Shown: positions 52,831 to 62,460, counted from the first letter of the stretch. The stretch is DNA of 64,000 bases from SZUA-37 sp964472525 (GCA_964472525.1 CAYYLL010000003.1:62001-126000); one strand, 5' to 3'. Program-made: numbers and translations. The notes: generated from the sequence alone by a model not told the origin.

Positions 52831-53381
52831 GAAGAATGGTCTTCATGACTTAATACAAATTCTTTAATATAAAGAAATAACTTGCGTTTTGCGCGTGTTG
52901 ATATCTGGCTATTGGTGTTGCCGGAATCGCGCTGCATTTTTATTAATGCTTGTCGTTGTGCCATTGGAAATTGAGCAAGAAATTTATTGATACTATCTAA
53001 GTCTTCAATAATAGAATCGCGCCATTTTTCTATATCATGAAATTGTTTTACATCTTCTTTATGCGGACTTTGAAGCATTTCATATTGAGCTTCAATGGGC
53101 TTTGCATCCAGCCCACGTAACAGTTTGCCTATATAAAGTTTTTGTCTCTTTAAAGCACCATGTTTTTTAATATTTTTTGCCGCTTTGATAGCATCGAGTA
53201 AATTTGAAGGTAAGTCAAAATTGTTGAGTTTTTCAGCTGATAAGGTGAGTAATTTGGAACCAAGGTCAGTTAATGCGTGGGCTTCACGCTTTAATTGTGA
53301 TTTACTGATTACCTCATCGTCGTGATCAATATCCATATCTTGATTAGATTTTATTTTTTGTGAGGGTGTCTTTTTTACCAT
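52812..53381 (-). CDS. darP: Dual-action ribosomal maturation protein DarP (YjgA)
   Basis: DarP (DUF615) assists late 50S assembly. The protein is 189 residues: KSQLKREAHALTDLGSKLLTL at the N-terminus, IKKHGALKRQKLYIGKLLRGLD in the centre and LFLYIKEFVLS at the end. It overlaps the convergent nitrilase gene by 19 bp. On the minus strand it follows mgtE after 10 bp. Confidence 0.92.
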   Translation of the reverse strand: MVKKTPSQKIKSNQDMDIDHDDEVISKSQLKREAHALTDLGSKLLTLSAEKLNNFDLPSNLLDAIKAAKNIKKHGALKRQKLYIGKLLRGLDAKPIEAQYEMLQSPHKEDVKQFHDIEKWRDSIIEDLDSINKFLAQFPMAQRQALIKMQRDSGNTNSQISTRAKRKLFLYIKEFVLSHEDHSSQDDFL

Positions 53382-53391
53382 GAAAATCTCG

Positions 53392-54744
53392 TTATGAAAT
53401 AACTAACGTTGCTAGACCAAGGAAAGCCAGGAAACCAATAACATCGGTTACGGTTGTCAGGATTACCGTACCAGCCAGTGCAGGATCAATACTCAGTCGG
53501 GTAAGGATTAATGGAATACTTGCACCGGCTAATGCTGCAACGAATAAATTAATAATAATCGCACCGCCAATAATATAACTGATTTGCAAGCTGTGGAACC
53601 AAGCTCCTGCAACAAGGGCTATAATAAAAGCCCAAATGAGGCCATTAAAAATACCAATCCAGAGTTCCTTTTTTAGGAGCCGCCTAGCATTTGATTTACC
53701 GATACGGCCTAATGCCATACCACGTATAACGAGTGTCAGTGTTTGGCTACCTGCAATACCGCCCATGCTGGCAACAATGGGCATTAAAACCGCTAAGGCA
53801 ATCAATTTTTGAATAGTCGCTTCAAATTGACCAATGACGATAGAAGCAAACAAAGCAGTGAGTAAATTAACACCAAGCCAGATTGTTCGACGTTTTGTAC
53901 TGACCAGTGCGGGCGCAAACATGTCATCTTCTTCATTTAAGCCTGCCATACTCATGACCGAGTGTTCAGCTTCATCTCGTATTTCATCAACAACATCATC
54001 AATGGTAATTCGACCCAACAGTCGGTTGTTGTCATCAATAACAGGTGCAGTAATTAGATCGCGGTGTTCAAATATATTGACAACTTCACGCACGGATGTA
54101 GTGGCATTGATGGCTTCAATTCCAGCATCCATGGTGTCGGCGACGAATAGATTTGGGTCACTCGTTAGTAATGTTGTGAGTGGCAATAGGCCAAGGTATT
54201 TGTTTTCCCGGTTAACAACATAAAGAGTATCGGTACCTTCTGGTAATTCACCTTTAAAACGCAAGTAACGCAGTACGACTTCAAGTGAAGTATCCGCACG
54301 AATAATAATGGTGTTTAAATCCATTAAACCACCAGCCGTATCATCGGCATACGATAGAACAGATTTAAGACGTTCGCGGTCTTGTTGCTCCATGCTCAGG
54401 AGTAGTTCCTGACTAACCGCTTGAGGAATTTCCGATAAAATATCGGCAAGGTCGTCGGTTTCTAGTGATTCTGTTGCCGCGAGTAAGGCGGAGGGCTCCA
54501 TTGTTTTAATAAAATAGCTACGTACCGTTTCATTAAGGTTAACCAGTACTTCGCCTTCGTATTCTGCTGGAACGTGTTCCCATATTTTCTCACGTTCTTT
54601 GCCTGAAAGGGTTTCAATAACATGTGCAATTTCGGCCGGATGGAGATCTTCGAGAAGTTGGTCTATTTTTTGACAATCATTATTTTCAATGCATTCAGCA
54701 ATGGTATGGAGTAAATCTTTTTCTTGTTCTGTTGCATTTACCAT
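53392..54744 (-). CDS. mgtE: MgtE magnesium transporter
   Basis: A 450-residue Mg2+ channel. The N-terminal superhelical domain (LLEDLHPAEIAHVIETL) is followed by two CBS domains (about 135-255, DTLYVVNRENKYLGLLPL, VVNIFEHRDLITAPVIDDNNRLLGRITIDDVVDEI), then the membrane domain of five helices (about 285-450). It is the last metal gene downstream of the regulatory PTS cluster, an arrangement seen in several proteobacteria. It is separated from the EI gene by about 90 bp. Confidence 0.95.
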   Translation of the reverse strand: MVNATEQEKDLLHTIAECIENNDCQKIDQLLEDLHPAEIAHVIETLSGKEREKIWEHVPAEYEGEVLVNLNETVRSYFIKTMEPSALLAATESLETDDLADILSEIPQAVSQELLLSMEQQDRERLKSVLSYADDTAGGLMDLNTIIIRADTSLEVVLRYLRFKGELPEGTDTLYVVNRENKYLGLLPLTTLLTSDPNLFVADTMDAGIEAINATTSVREVVNIFEHRDLITAPVIDDNNRLLGRITIDDVVDEIRDEAEHSVMSMAGLNEEDDMFAPALVSTKRRTIWLGVNLLTALFASIVIGQFEATIQKLIALAVLMPIVASMGGIAGSQTLTLVIRGMALGRIGKSNARRLLKKELWIGIFNGLIWAFIIALVAGAWFHSLQISYIIGGAIIINLFVAALAGASIPLILTRLSIDPALAGTVILTTVTDVIGFLAFLGLATLVIS

Positions 54745-54836
54745 GATGAGGCCGCATTTTTCCAGATTTCGGGCTTGAGTAGACTATAAGTGTAACAGGC
54801 AGTGACGATAAAATAAAAATAATTTATTGCTAGGGA

Positions 54837-56579
54837 TTAGCTGATAAGTTTTTCAATTTGCTTTATAAAATCCTTGTGATTGTTGTTTTTGAGTAAACGC
54901 TTCACTTGCTTGATCAGTTTCCTGCTATTACATAGTGGAATGATCTGTTTAATAGGCGGATGAGAATTAGGGTGCATACTAAATTCCTGTAAGCCTAGAC
55001 CAAGCAGTAATTTAGTATAACGTGGGTCGCCAGCCATTTCGCCACACATTGCCACCGGGATACCGGCCTGTCGACCGGCAGTGATTGTTTGGGCTATCAG
55101 CTTTAAAACAGCAGGATGTAACGGATCGTACAAATAATTAACCTCATCATCAATTCTGTCAATCGCAAGGGTGTATTGGATGAGATCATTGGTACCAATG
55201 GACAAAAAATCTAGTTCAGAGGCAAACATTTCAGCACAGATGGCTGCTGCAGGGACTTCGATCATGCCACCGATTGGCATGTCGGGATCATATTCAATGG
55301 CTTCTTTTTGTAAGGCAATTTGTGTACTTTTAATTAAATGCAATACTTGTTGTAGCTCATTCATGTTGGAGAGCATGGGGATCATCATTTTTATTGGTCC
55401 GAGAGCCGAAACACGAAGTATTGCGCGTAATTGAGGAATAAACAGTGACAGATCATTTAAACAAAGTCGGATAGCACGCAAACCTAAAGCAGGATTAGTG
55501 ATGGCGTGTGAGAGCTGTTTACCACTATCGACCTGTTTGTCTGAGCCTAAATCCAGTGTGCGGATGGTTAATGGTTTACCCTTTAACTGCATCAATACGT
55601 TGGCATAGGCCTGAAATTGCTCTTCTTCCGATGGGCTAGTAGCACGATTCATAAATAAATATTCTGTGCGATATAAGCCGATACCATTGGCGCCCATTTC
55701 ATGTATAAGTGGAATTTCTTCGGGTAGCTCAATATTGGCATTAATTTTTATCTCGATGCCATCATCGGTGATAGCGGGGAGATGTGGGAATTCTTTATAA
55801 CGTTTTAACTGTATCTGTTGTTCACGACGCAGTCGATGATAATGGTATAAGGCTTCATCATCTATGTTTGTTAAGATTAAACCAAAACGTCCATCAACAA
55901 TGATTGTTTCAGCTTCATGTAAGAGGGTATGTATATTATATATGCCTGCAATAGCAGGGATATTTAAACTACGTGCGATAATAGCCGTATGTGAAGTTGG
56001 CCCACCTGTTTGAGTAACAAATGCGGCGATACCCTGATGTTGCATTAAGACAAGTTCAGAAGGTGAAATATCATCGGCAACAATAATATGCCCACTAAGA
56101 CGTTGTTCCTGAGAGTGATGTACACCGTGATGAATGGGGCCACTGAGTAAATATTGCATAATGCTATTGACAACATGATCAATATCGTCGCGGCGTGTAC
56201 GTAAATAGTCATCCTGCATGGAGTCAAAGATACTAACGATGCTGTCGCGCTGAAGCTTGAGTGCCCATTCTGCATTACATTGTTCTTTTAGTATTATTTC
56301 AATGGGCGCATTTGAAAGCATTTCATCATCTAGCATAAGCAAGTGTGAATGAATGAAAGCAGTAATCTCAGAAGGTGTTGATTTTGGAATATTATTAAGG
56401 ACTGAATCGAGGTGATTTTTTGCATTCGTTAAGGCTTTTTCATAACGAATCACTTCTTCTTGTATAAAATGTTTCTGAATACTGTATTCAGAAATTTCGA
56501 AATCATGTTGCCTTATAATATGTACTGGGCCAATTGCTACGCCTGAGGTAATTCTTGTTCCCTGTAAGCATAAGGTCAT
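54837..56579 (-). CDS. ptsI: PTS enzyme I (phosphoenolpyruvate-protein phosphotransferase)
   Basis: A 580-residue EI. It takes phosphate from PEP and passes it to HPr. The phospho-His domain has GGPTSHTAIIARSL (His197). The PEP-binding barrel follows (ANIELPEEIPLIHEMGANGIGLYRTEYLFM, TRTLDLGSDKQ-like IRTLDLGSDKQ, SIGTNDLIQYTLAIDR, CGEMAGDP). It lacks the GAF domain of PtsP, so it is a PtsI-type enzyme. It is placed 20 bp after HPr. No sugar-specific permease is in the window. Confidence 0.94.
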   Translation of the reverse strand: MTLCLQGTRITSGVAIGPVHIIRQHDFEISEYSIQKHFIQEEVIRYEKALTNAKNHLDSVLNNIPKSTPSEITAFIHSHLLMLDDEMLSNAPIEIILKEQCNAEWALKLQRDSIVSIFDSMQDDYLRTRRDDIDHVVNSIMQYLLSGPIHHGVHHSQEQRLSGHIIVADDISPSELVLMQHQGIAAFVTQTGGPTSHTAIIARSLNIPAIAGIYNIHTLLHEAETIIVDGRFGLILTNIDDEALYHYHRLRREQQIQLKRYKEFPHLPAITDDGIEIKINANIELPEEIPLIHEMGANGIGLYRTEYLFMNRATSPSEEEQFQAYANVLMQLKGKPLTIRTLDLGSDKQVDSGKQLSHAITNPALGLRAIRLCLNDLSLFIPQLRAILRVSALGPIKMMIPMLSNMNELQQVLHLIKSTQIALQKEAIEYDPDMPIGGMIEVPAAAICAEMFASELDFLSIGTNDLIQYTLAIDRIDDEVNYLYDPLHPAVLKLIAQTITAGRQAGIPVAMCGEMAGDPRYTKLLLGLGLQEFSMHPNSHPPIKQIIPLCNSRKLIKQVKRLLKNNNHKDFIKQIEKLIS

Positions 56580-56599
56580 ATTTAAGTACTCAGTATTTT

Positions 56600-56869
56600 T
56601 TAGTTAGCTTCATCAAAACGATTATTCACGAGTTCTATTATGGCTTCACTTGCTTGTTGCTCATCTACCCCATTTACAATAAGTGTAAGTTCGGTGCCAT
56701 TGGATGCTGCTAACATCATTACGCCCATAATACTTTTACCATTCACTTTTTTTTCATGGTGTTCAAGAAAAATATCACTCTGATACTGACTGGCAAGGGT
56801 AACAAATTTTGCCGCTGCACGAGCATGCAAACCAAGTTTATTTATAATTTTAATTTTTGACTGTAACAT
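56600..56869 (-). CDS. ptsH: HPr phosphocarrier protein
   Basis: An 89-residue HPr-family protein starting at the ATG at 56869 (MLQSKIKIINKLGLHARAAAKFV; His15 is the EI-dependent site). The Ser-phosphorylation region KKVNGKSIMGVMML (Ser47) is also intact, as expected where HprK is present. An upstream in-frame ATG at 56944 would add residues inside the EIIA gene. It overlaps that gene by 20 bp and is probably translated by coupling. Confidence 0.94.
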   Translation of the reverse strand: MLQSKIKIINKLGLHARAAAKFVTLASQYQSDIFLEHHEKKVNGKSIMGVMMLAASNGTELTLIVNGVDEQQASEAIIELVNNRFDEAN

Positions 56870-57269
56870 TCGTAGTATGTTTATTTGTGTAGTAGGCAAG
56901 TACGCCGTCTTTTCCGCCCCCAATTGCTTTATCACTAAGTTCATAAAGCGGTAGGGTATGGTAGTTCATCACGCGAATTAACATTGGGAGGTTTAAACCG
57001 GCAATGACAATGCTATTTTCAAACTTCAGAGAGGTCACTATATTACTGGGTGTGGCTCCATAAAGATCGGTTAAAAGTAATAATCCATCATCGTTATCAA
57101 GTTCGTTAGCAATCATTGCTATATCTGACAGTTTTGTTGTGTAATCGCAATCCATTTCGATGCCGATAGCGCGTATTGGCATGGGGCAAGAACCAATAAT
57201 TTTTACAGCCGCATCTAGGATCACTTGGCCAATATGATCATGTGTGATTATAAGAACGCTTACACTCAT
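56850..57269 (-). CDS. PTS EIIA component, mannose family
   Basis: A 139-residue EIIA of the mannose/fructose (ManX/PtsN-linked) type: MSVSVLIITHDHIGQ with His10 as the phosphorylation site, and LLLLTDLYGATPSNI. No EIIB, EIIC or EIID gene is adjacent, so it is a free-standing regulatory EIIA typical of this cluster in beta- and gammaproteobacteria. It lies between rapZ and the HPr gene. Confidence 0.93.
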   Translation of the reverse strand: MSVSVLIITHDHIGQVILDAAVKIIGSCPMPIRAIGIEMDCDYTTKLSDIAMIANELDNDDGLLLLTDLYGATPSNIVTSLKFENSIVIAGLNLPMLIRVMNYHTLPLYELSDKAIGGGKDGVLAYYTNKHTTNVTVKN

Positions 57270-57303
57270 GTCTTTTCCAATAGTATATTTCTTGTAGAGT
57301 ATA

Positions 57304-58161
57304 TTACTCTAATTCTCTATGTCGAACCAAGATGTTGGGGTAATCTTTTTTAAGCATGGATGCAATTCGTTCAGTTAGATAGACCGAACGATGTTGACCA
57401 CCAGTACAGCCAATGGCTATAGTCATGTAACTGCGATTTTCGGCAATAAATTTAGGTATCCATTTTTCAAGGAATTGAAAAATATCATGGTACATTGATG
57501 CAACGTCAGAGTTGGTTTCCAGAAAGTCGATAACGGCCTTATCTTTTCCTGTTTGTGGGCGTAACTCGGGCATCCAATGGGGATTGCTTAAGCAGCGAAC
57601 ATCGAAAACAAAGTCTGCATTGATGGGAGCGCCGTGCTTAAAGCCAAATGATTCTATCAGAATTGATGCACTGGCAGCACCATCTTTGATTAGACGTTCT
57701 TTTATACGTTCGCGTAGTTGGTGTACATTGGTTAAGCTGGTGTCAAATATTAAGTCTGCGCAGTATGCGATGGGTTCCAGTAATTTTCTTTCCAGAGTAA
57801 TCGCTTCGCTTAACGACATATCGGCCTGACTTAATGGATGTTTGCGCCGTGTTTCACTAAAACGTTTAATGATGGTTTCGTCATTGGCTTCTAGATAAAA
57901 AACTTTATAATTTATCTTATTTTCTTTAAGTTCATTCAGACAAGACTCAAATTCATTTAGGCTGGATGGAATATTTCGTGCATCAATACCGATAGCAACG
58001 TTTTGTTTGGGTTGGAGTGTGGTACTCTGAAACTCTTTAATAAGTGCAGGTAGCATACTTATAGGAAGGTTATCGACACAGTAATAGTCCATATCTTCAA
58101 GTAAATGCAGTGCAATACTTTTTCCTGAGCCGGATAGGCCACTGATGATGATTAAATTCAT
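57304..58161 (-). CDS. rapZ: RNase adapter protein RapZ
   Basis: RapZ guides RNase E to the GlmZ small RNA and controls GlmS. The protein is 285 residues from the ATG at 58161 (MNLIIISGLSGSGKS, Walker A at 8-15). The C-terminal domain has GFKHGAPINADFVFDVRCLSNPHW and GCTGGQHRSVYLTERIA. An in-frame ATG at 58197 lies inside hprK. The rapZ start is 1 bp from the hprK stop. Confidence 0.95.
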   Translation of the reverse strand: MNLIIISGLSGSGKSIALHLLEDMDYYCVDNLPISMLPALIKEFQSTTLQPKQNVAIGIDARNIPSSLNEFESCLNELKENKINYKVFYLEANDETIIKRFSETRRKHPLSQADMSLSEAITLERKLLEPIAYCADLIFDTSLTNVHQLRERIKERLIKDGAASASILIESFGFKHGAPINADFVFDVRCLSNPHWMPELRPQTGKDKAVIDFLETNSDVASMYHDIFQFLEKWIPKFIAENRSYMTIAIGCTGGQHRSVYLTERIASMLKKDYPNILVRHRELE

Positions 58162-58162
58162 G

Positions 58163-59116
58163 TTATTTTTTTTTAGTTTCGGTTGACTTGTTATCAATGT
58201 ATTGTTGTTGTCGTTTTATAAAATTATCACTCGCATTATACCCATGCATTAATAATATATGATTACGTACAGCGGCTTCAACAATTACGGCTAAAGTTCG
58301 ACCAACGGCAACGGGCAGAGTGATCTCTGGTATTTCTACATCTAGTATAGTACGAGACTTATGTCCACCGTCGAGTCTGTCGATTGCCGGCGGTATCATA
58401 TTTTTTGATACTTCTAGGTTAATAATTAAGCTTAGCTTTTTGCTATTAATTAACGCATTGTCACCGAACATTGCGCGTATATTTAATATCCCCAGTCCAC
58501 GTACTTCGATAAAGTCTTTTAGTATTTCCGGGCACATGCCTGCAATGGTGTCAGGTGAGATCTTTCTAAATTCTATGATGTCATCCGCAATAAGTCGATT
58601 GCCTCGGGTTACTAACTCCAATGCCAGTTCACTTTTACCAATGCCACTGAGACCAGAAAGTAAAACACCCACACCCAGTACCTCAAGATAAACACCGTGT
58701 AAGGTGAGATATTCGCTTAGATTGTCAGCAAGGTAATATTGAATGAGTTCAACAATTTTGTTGCTGTTTTTACTTGACTGGATTAAGGCGGTTTGTGTTT
58801 TGCTTGCAAGCCCAACAATTTCCGGGGGAGGCTCAAGATTATTACCAATAATCACTAATGTGGGTTTGGATGAAAATAAATGTTCAATGGCATCATCAAA
58901 GGAATTTTTCCCCAAGCCTTTTAAATATTGTAATTCAGTTTCACCGATGACTTGTATTAGATTAGGTCGAACTAAATTAAGAAAACCGACAAAAAGAATG
59001 GGGTGTTGTTCGGTTTGGCAAATTATTTGATGCGGGTTTTGTTTGCCACAAACCCATTTGAGTTTTAGTTTGTCACAGTGCGCGTTAAATATATCATTGA
59101 CTGTGATTGAAGACAT
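58163..59116 (-). CDS. hprK: HPr kinase/phosphorylase
   Basis: HprK phosphorylates and dephosphorylates Ser46 of HPr. The protein is 317 residues from the ATG at 59116; the ATG at 59146 overlaps ptsN. It has the N-terminal domain, then LHGVYLEVLGVGVLLSGLSGIGKSELALEL (Walker A 155-162, His140), and the HprK signature EVRGLGILNIRAMFG. In proteobacteria it is linked to regulation rather than sugar uptake. Confidence 0.94.
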   Translation of the reverse strand: MSSITVNDIFNAHCDKLKLKWVCGKQNPHQIICQTEQHPILFVGFLNLVRPNLIQVIGETELQYLKGLGKNSFDDAIEHLFSSKPTLVIIGNNLEPPPEIVGLASKTQTALIQSSKNSNKIVELIQYYLADNLSEYLTLHGVYLEVLGVGVLLSGLSGIGKSELALELVTRGNRLIADDIIEFRKISPDTIAGMCPEILKDFIEVRGLGILNIRAMFGDNALINSKKLSLIINLEVSKNMIPPAIDRLDGGHKSRTILDVEIPEITLPVAVGRTLAVIVEAAVRNHILLMHGYNASDNFIKRQQQYIDNKSTETKKK

Positions 59117-59127
59117 GCTGTGATTCG

Positions 59128-59589
59128 TTAGTGTGATTTTTGCCAATCATCAAAGGTTGTTTGAACCTCATCCGCCGTACTGGCATGGCGCAAATTTTCT
59201 CGTATTTTTTCATCATTAAGCATATTGGCGAGTAATGCGAGTGTCTGTAAATGTTCTTCTTCTGCGTTTTCAGGTACGAGCAGGGCAAACATAAGATCAA
59301 CCGGCTTTTTGTCGAGGGAGTCGAAGTCAATCCCGGATTTAAGTTTGATAAAGGCGCCGCGCGTGGTGTTTATATTCTTAAGACGACCATGGGGTATGGC
59401 TACCCCGTAGCCTAAGCCTGTTCCGCCTAATCGTTCTCTGGCGGTCAGGCTGTCAAAGACATCATTGGCTGTGATGCCATCGCAGTTCTTTGATATAAGC
59501 TGGCTAAGTGCTTCGAAGGCACGTTTTTTACTATTAGCTTCAACGTTACAAAGAACGCGATCGGTCTGAATAAATTCACTAACTTGCAT
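59128..59589 (-). CDS. ptsN: EIIA-Ntr (PtsN)
   Basis: A 153-residue EIIA of the nitrogen PTS. The phospho-His is His67 in GYGVAIPHGRL, and VDLMFALLVPENAEEEHLQTLALLANML is the family segment. It is in its usual place after hpf and before hprK. PtsN commonly controls K+ and phosphate sensors; its targets here are unknown. Confidence 0.96.
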   Translation of the reverse strand: MQVSEFIQTDRVLCNVEANSKKRAFEALSQLISKNCDGITANDVFDSLTARERLGGTGLGYGVAIPHGRLKNINTTRGAFIKLKSGIDFDSLDKKPVDLMFALLVPENAEEEHLQTLALLANMLNDEKIRENLRHASTADEVQTTFDDWQKSH

Positions 59590-59692
59590 TTAAATCTTAT
59601 ACCCTCTGTTTTTATTATTTTGCTGGTATTCGCGTTTTTTATATTTTGTTTCTGCGATATACCGTGCTTTGAATAATAAAGCGAGACGGATT

Positions 59693-60034
59693 TTATTCCT
59701 CTTCTGTTGCACCGTCCACCTGTTTTTGCTGTCGGCCAGCTTGTTTGTGGTGATCGGTGATTTTTTCTTTATGTTTCTTAATTTGGCGATCCAGTTTATC
59801 GGTTAAAGAATCAATGGCGGCATACATATCGGTATCTTCGGATTCGGCATGAACACTGGTGCCGCTTAAATGGAATGTTGCTTCTGCTTTTTGGCGTAAT
59901 TTCTCAATGCTGAGAATAACCTTCACGCTAGGCATATGGTCAAAGTGACGCTCTAATCTGTCAAATTTTGATGAGATATATTGGTGTAGAGAGTCTGTAA
60001 CATCAACATGATGACCGCTTACATTTAATTGCAT
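59693..60034 (-). CDS. hpf: Ribosome hibernation promoting factor, short form
   Basis: A 113-residue HPF/RaiA-type protein that stabilises 100S ribosomes in stationary phase: LNVSGHHVDVTDSLHQYISSKFDRLERHF, then AEATFHLSGTSVHAESEDTDMYAAIDSLTDKLDRQIKKHKEK. It lacks the C-terminal dimerisation domain of long HPF. It follows rpoN by 46 bp. Confidence 0.96.
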   Translation of the reverse strand: MQLNVSGHHVDVTDSLHQYISSKFDRLERHFDHMPSVKVILSIEKLRQKAEATFHLSGTSVHAESEDTDMYAAIDSLTDKLDRQIKKHKEKITDHHKQAGRQQKQVDGATEEE

Positions 60035-60080
60035 ATGTTTTCTCCTTATCTATACGACTTTTGTTTACTTACTGGTTGTT

Positions 60081-61580
60081 TTAAGTGAATTGTTTCCTCT
60101 CGTTAGATGATGGGATGGATAACGATTCACGGTATTTTGCAATGGTGCGTCTTGCAACCTTAATACCTTGATCAGCCAGAATGTCGGCTAATTTGCTATC
60201 ACTTAAAGGTTTGCTATGGTTTTCAGCCGCAATGAGTTTTTTTAATAAAGCACGGATGGCAGTGGCCGAACATTCACCACCGCTGACGGTGCTAACGTGG
60301 CTCGAAAAGAAGTATTTAAGTTCGAATATACCGCGTGGGGTGTGCATATATTTTTTGGTGGTGACGCGTGAAATGGTGGATTCGTGCATATCAACTTCTT
60401 CGGCAATATCATGTAAAACTAGTGCTTTCATGGCTTCTTCGCCATGTTCCAGAAAACCCAACTGGCGATTCACAATGCTAGTGGACACTTTGAGCAGGGT
60501 TTCATTCCGGCTTTGTAAACTTTTAATAAACCAACGCGCTTCTTGCAAATGGTTTTTCATATCGGCGTTGTCACTGCTGTTATTCACCTGTTTGATTAGG
60601 CTCGCATAATGGTTGTTTATACGTATTTTGGGGGCAGAATCGGCATTAAGTTCCACAATCCATTTATTTTTTTTCTTACTGACAAAAACATCGGGAACAA
60701 TATATTCTGGGTTGCTATCAGTAATATGGCTGCCAGGACGCGGGTTTAACGATTGAACCAGTGTAATCATTTCTCTGAATTCAGGTTCAGAGATTTTCAT
60801 CTGTCTCATAATTTGAGTATAGTCTCTATTCGCTAATTGCTCAAAGTGTTGTTGAACCAGTTGTTTGGTCATCTCCAAATAGTCAGCGGTGTTATCCAGT
60901 TGAGCTAACTGAAGAATTAAACTTTCTTTTAGATCCCGTGCGGCAATACCGGGTGGGTCAAAATTTTGTATCTGGCGCAATACCGCAGCAACTTCATCGA
61001 GTTCAATTTCATATTCATCGACTAAGCCCTGATGGATATCTTCAATGGAGCTTTTTAGAAAACCATCATCATTGATCGAATCAATAATGGCTTCAGCTAT
61101 TATCGAATCGATTTCACTAAAGGGACTGAGTTCACGTTGCCAGTTTAAGTGCTGTTGCAGGCTTTCGCCCGTAATCGAAACGGGTTCAAAATCGCCGCTG
61201 TCGGCCGGTGCATTCGTGGCACTGGGCAGGTGGGACATGGAGTCATAAATATCTTCCCACACGGTATCGACGGCGAGTTCATCCGGGATGGTATTTTCTT
61301 CGTTTAATGTATTTTCAAGGCTTGTTGAATCTGAAGGATTGTCGTCATTGTTTTTATCAGTGTTGACGTCCGTTTTTGAATCAGGGTTCGTTTGCTCCGA
61401 TTCTGAGGCTGACGTTGCCAACGTGTCATCAGCCGCTTCAAGCATCATATTGGAATCAAGTGCTTCCTGAATTTCATTGCTTAGTTCAATGGTTGATAGT
61501 TGTAGCAGACGAATGGCCTGTTGGAGTTGGGGAGTCATCGTAAGTGACTGACCAATACGTAGTTGTAAGCCTTGTTTCAT
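60081..61580 (-). CDS. rpoN: RNA polymerase sigma-54 factor
   Basis: A 499-residue sigma-54. The N-terminal Gln-rich activator region is LRIGQSLTMTPQLQQAIRLLQLSTIEL, an acidic spacer occupies about 50-120, and the core binding region follows. The HTH-like segment and the RpoN box ARRTIAKYRE at 476-485 are intact. Required for nitrogen and other enhancer-dependent genes. It is placed between lptB and hpf as in most gammaproteobacteria. Confidence 0.97.
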   Translation of the reverse strand: MKQGLQLRIGQSLTMTPQLQQAIRLLQLSTIELSNEIQEALDSNMMLEAADDTLATSASESEQTNPDSKTDVNTDKNNDDNPSDSTSLENTLNEENTIPDELAVDTVWEDIYDSMSHLPSATNAPADSGDFEPVSITGESLQQHLNWQRELSPFSEIDSIIAEAIIDSINDDGFLKSSIEDIHQGLVDEYEIELDEVAAVLRQIQNFDPPGIAARDLKESLILQLAQLDNTADYLEMTKQLVQQHFEQLANRDYTQIMRQMKISEPEFREMITLVQSLNPRPGSHITDSNPEYIVPDVFVSKKKNKWIVELNADSAPKIRINNHYASLIKQVNNSSDNADMKNHLQEARWFIKSLQSRNETLLKVSTSIVNRQLGFLEHGEEAMKALVLHDIAEEVDMHESTISRVTTKKYMHTPRGIFELKYFFSSHVSTVSGGECSATAIRALLKKLIAAENHSKPLSDSKLADILADQGIKVARRTIAKYRESLSIPSSNERKQFT

Positions 61581-61734
61581 ATAGTGTCTATTTTAGCCCT
61601 TTAGCCAGAATTTTTTGTAATGGATGTGAATGTGAAGATGATGCTTTTAGATGGGCTTGTTTGTGCATTTGGTCCGGCATTTTGTTCTAGTGTATTATTA
61701 AGTTTAGCGTATATTTTAAAGGATTGCAGAGTAA

Positions 61735-62460
61735 TTATAACTTGAAATTTTCGCCTAAATAGACTTTACGCACCTGCTTATCTTGAAGTAAATGATCTGG
61801 ATCACCTTGTGCGATGACTTCGCCATTATTCATAATATAAGCACGTTGGCAAATTCCCAACGTTTCCCTTACATTATGGTCGGTAATTAAAACCCCAATA
61901 TCCCGCTCTTTTAAATGCGAAATAATATTCTGAATATCAAGAATAGAGATAGGATCTACGCCCGCGAAAGGCTCATCTAGAAGGATAAAGCGAGGTTCAG
62001 TTGCCAGCGCACGCGCAATTTCAACCCGACGACGTTCGCCGCCTGAGAGGCTCATGCCAATATTGGAGCGAATATGTCCAATATGCAATTCGTCCAGTAA
62101 TTCTTCTAATTTTTGCTGCTGCTGAAAAGGAGCCAGTTCTTTGCGTGTTTGCAATATCGCTAAAATATTATCGGCAACGGACAGTTTACGAAAAATAGAA
62201 GCTTCCTGAGGTAAATAACCGATACCGCGTTGTGCACGTAAATGCATGGGAAGTTGAGTAATATCTTGGCCATTTAATTCGATACAACCACTGTCTGAAT
62301 TTATCAGGCCAACAACCATATAAAATGATGTGGTTTTACCCGCACCATTGGGGCCGAGCAGGCCAACCACTTCACCACTATTGATTTCAATGCTCACGTT
62401 TTTGACCGTGTTGCGTTTTTTGTAGCTTTTGCAGAGGTGGGTTGCTTTTAGAGAGGCCAT
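61735..62460 (-). CDS. lptB: LPS export ABC transporter ATPase LptB
   Basis: LptB powers LPS extraction by LptFG. The ATG at 62460 gives 241 residues, the length of E. coli LptB. Walker A is G36-PNGAGKT-43, the signature LSGGE is at 138-142 and Walker B is FILLDEPFAGVDP (158-170). An in-frame ATG at 62643 lies inside lptA. It follows lptA by 19 bp. Confidence 0.97.
   Translation of the reverse strand: MASLKATHLCKSYKKRNTVKNVSIEINSGEVVGLLGPNGAGKTTSFYMVVGLINSDSGCIELNGQDITQLPMHLRAQRGIGYLPQEASIFRKLSVADNILAILQTRKELAPFQQQQKLEELLDELHIGHIRSNIGMSLSGGERRRVEIARALATEPRFILLDEPFAGVDPISILDIQNIISHLKERDIGVLITDHNVRETLGICQRAYIMNNGEVIAQGDPDHLLQDKQVRKVYLGENFKL

Noticed and set aside
53834..54223. 129-residue plus-strand frame
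   Set aside because: It is antisense to the CBS and first membrane part of mgtE, Ser/Arg-rich and of low complexity, as expected for a shadow frame.
54837..56579. PtsP (EI-Ntr) name for the EI gene
   Set aside because: PtsP has an N-terminal GAF domain of about 170 residues; this protein is 580 residues and starts directly with the EI domain.
58320..58691. 123-residue plus-strand frame
   Set aside because: Entirely antisense to the kinase domain of hprK, whose motifs are intact.
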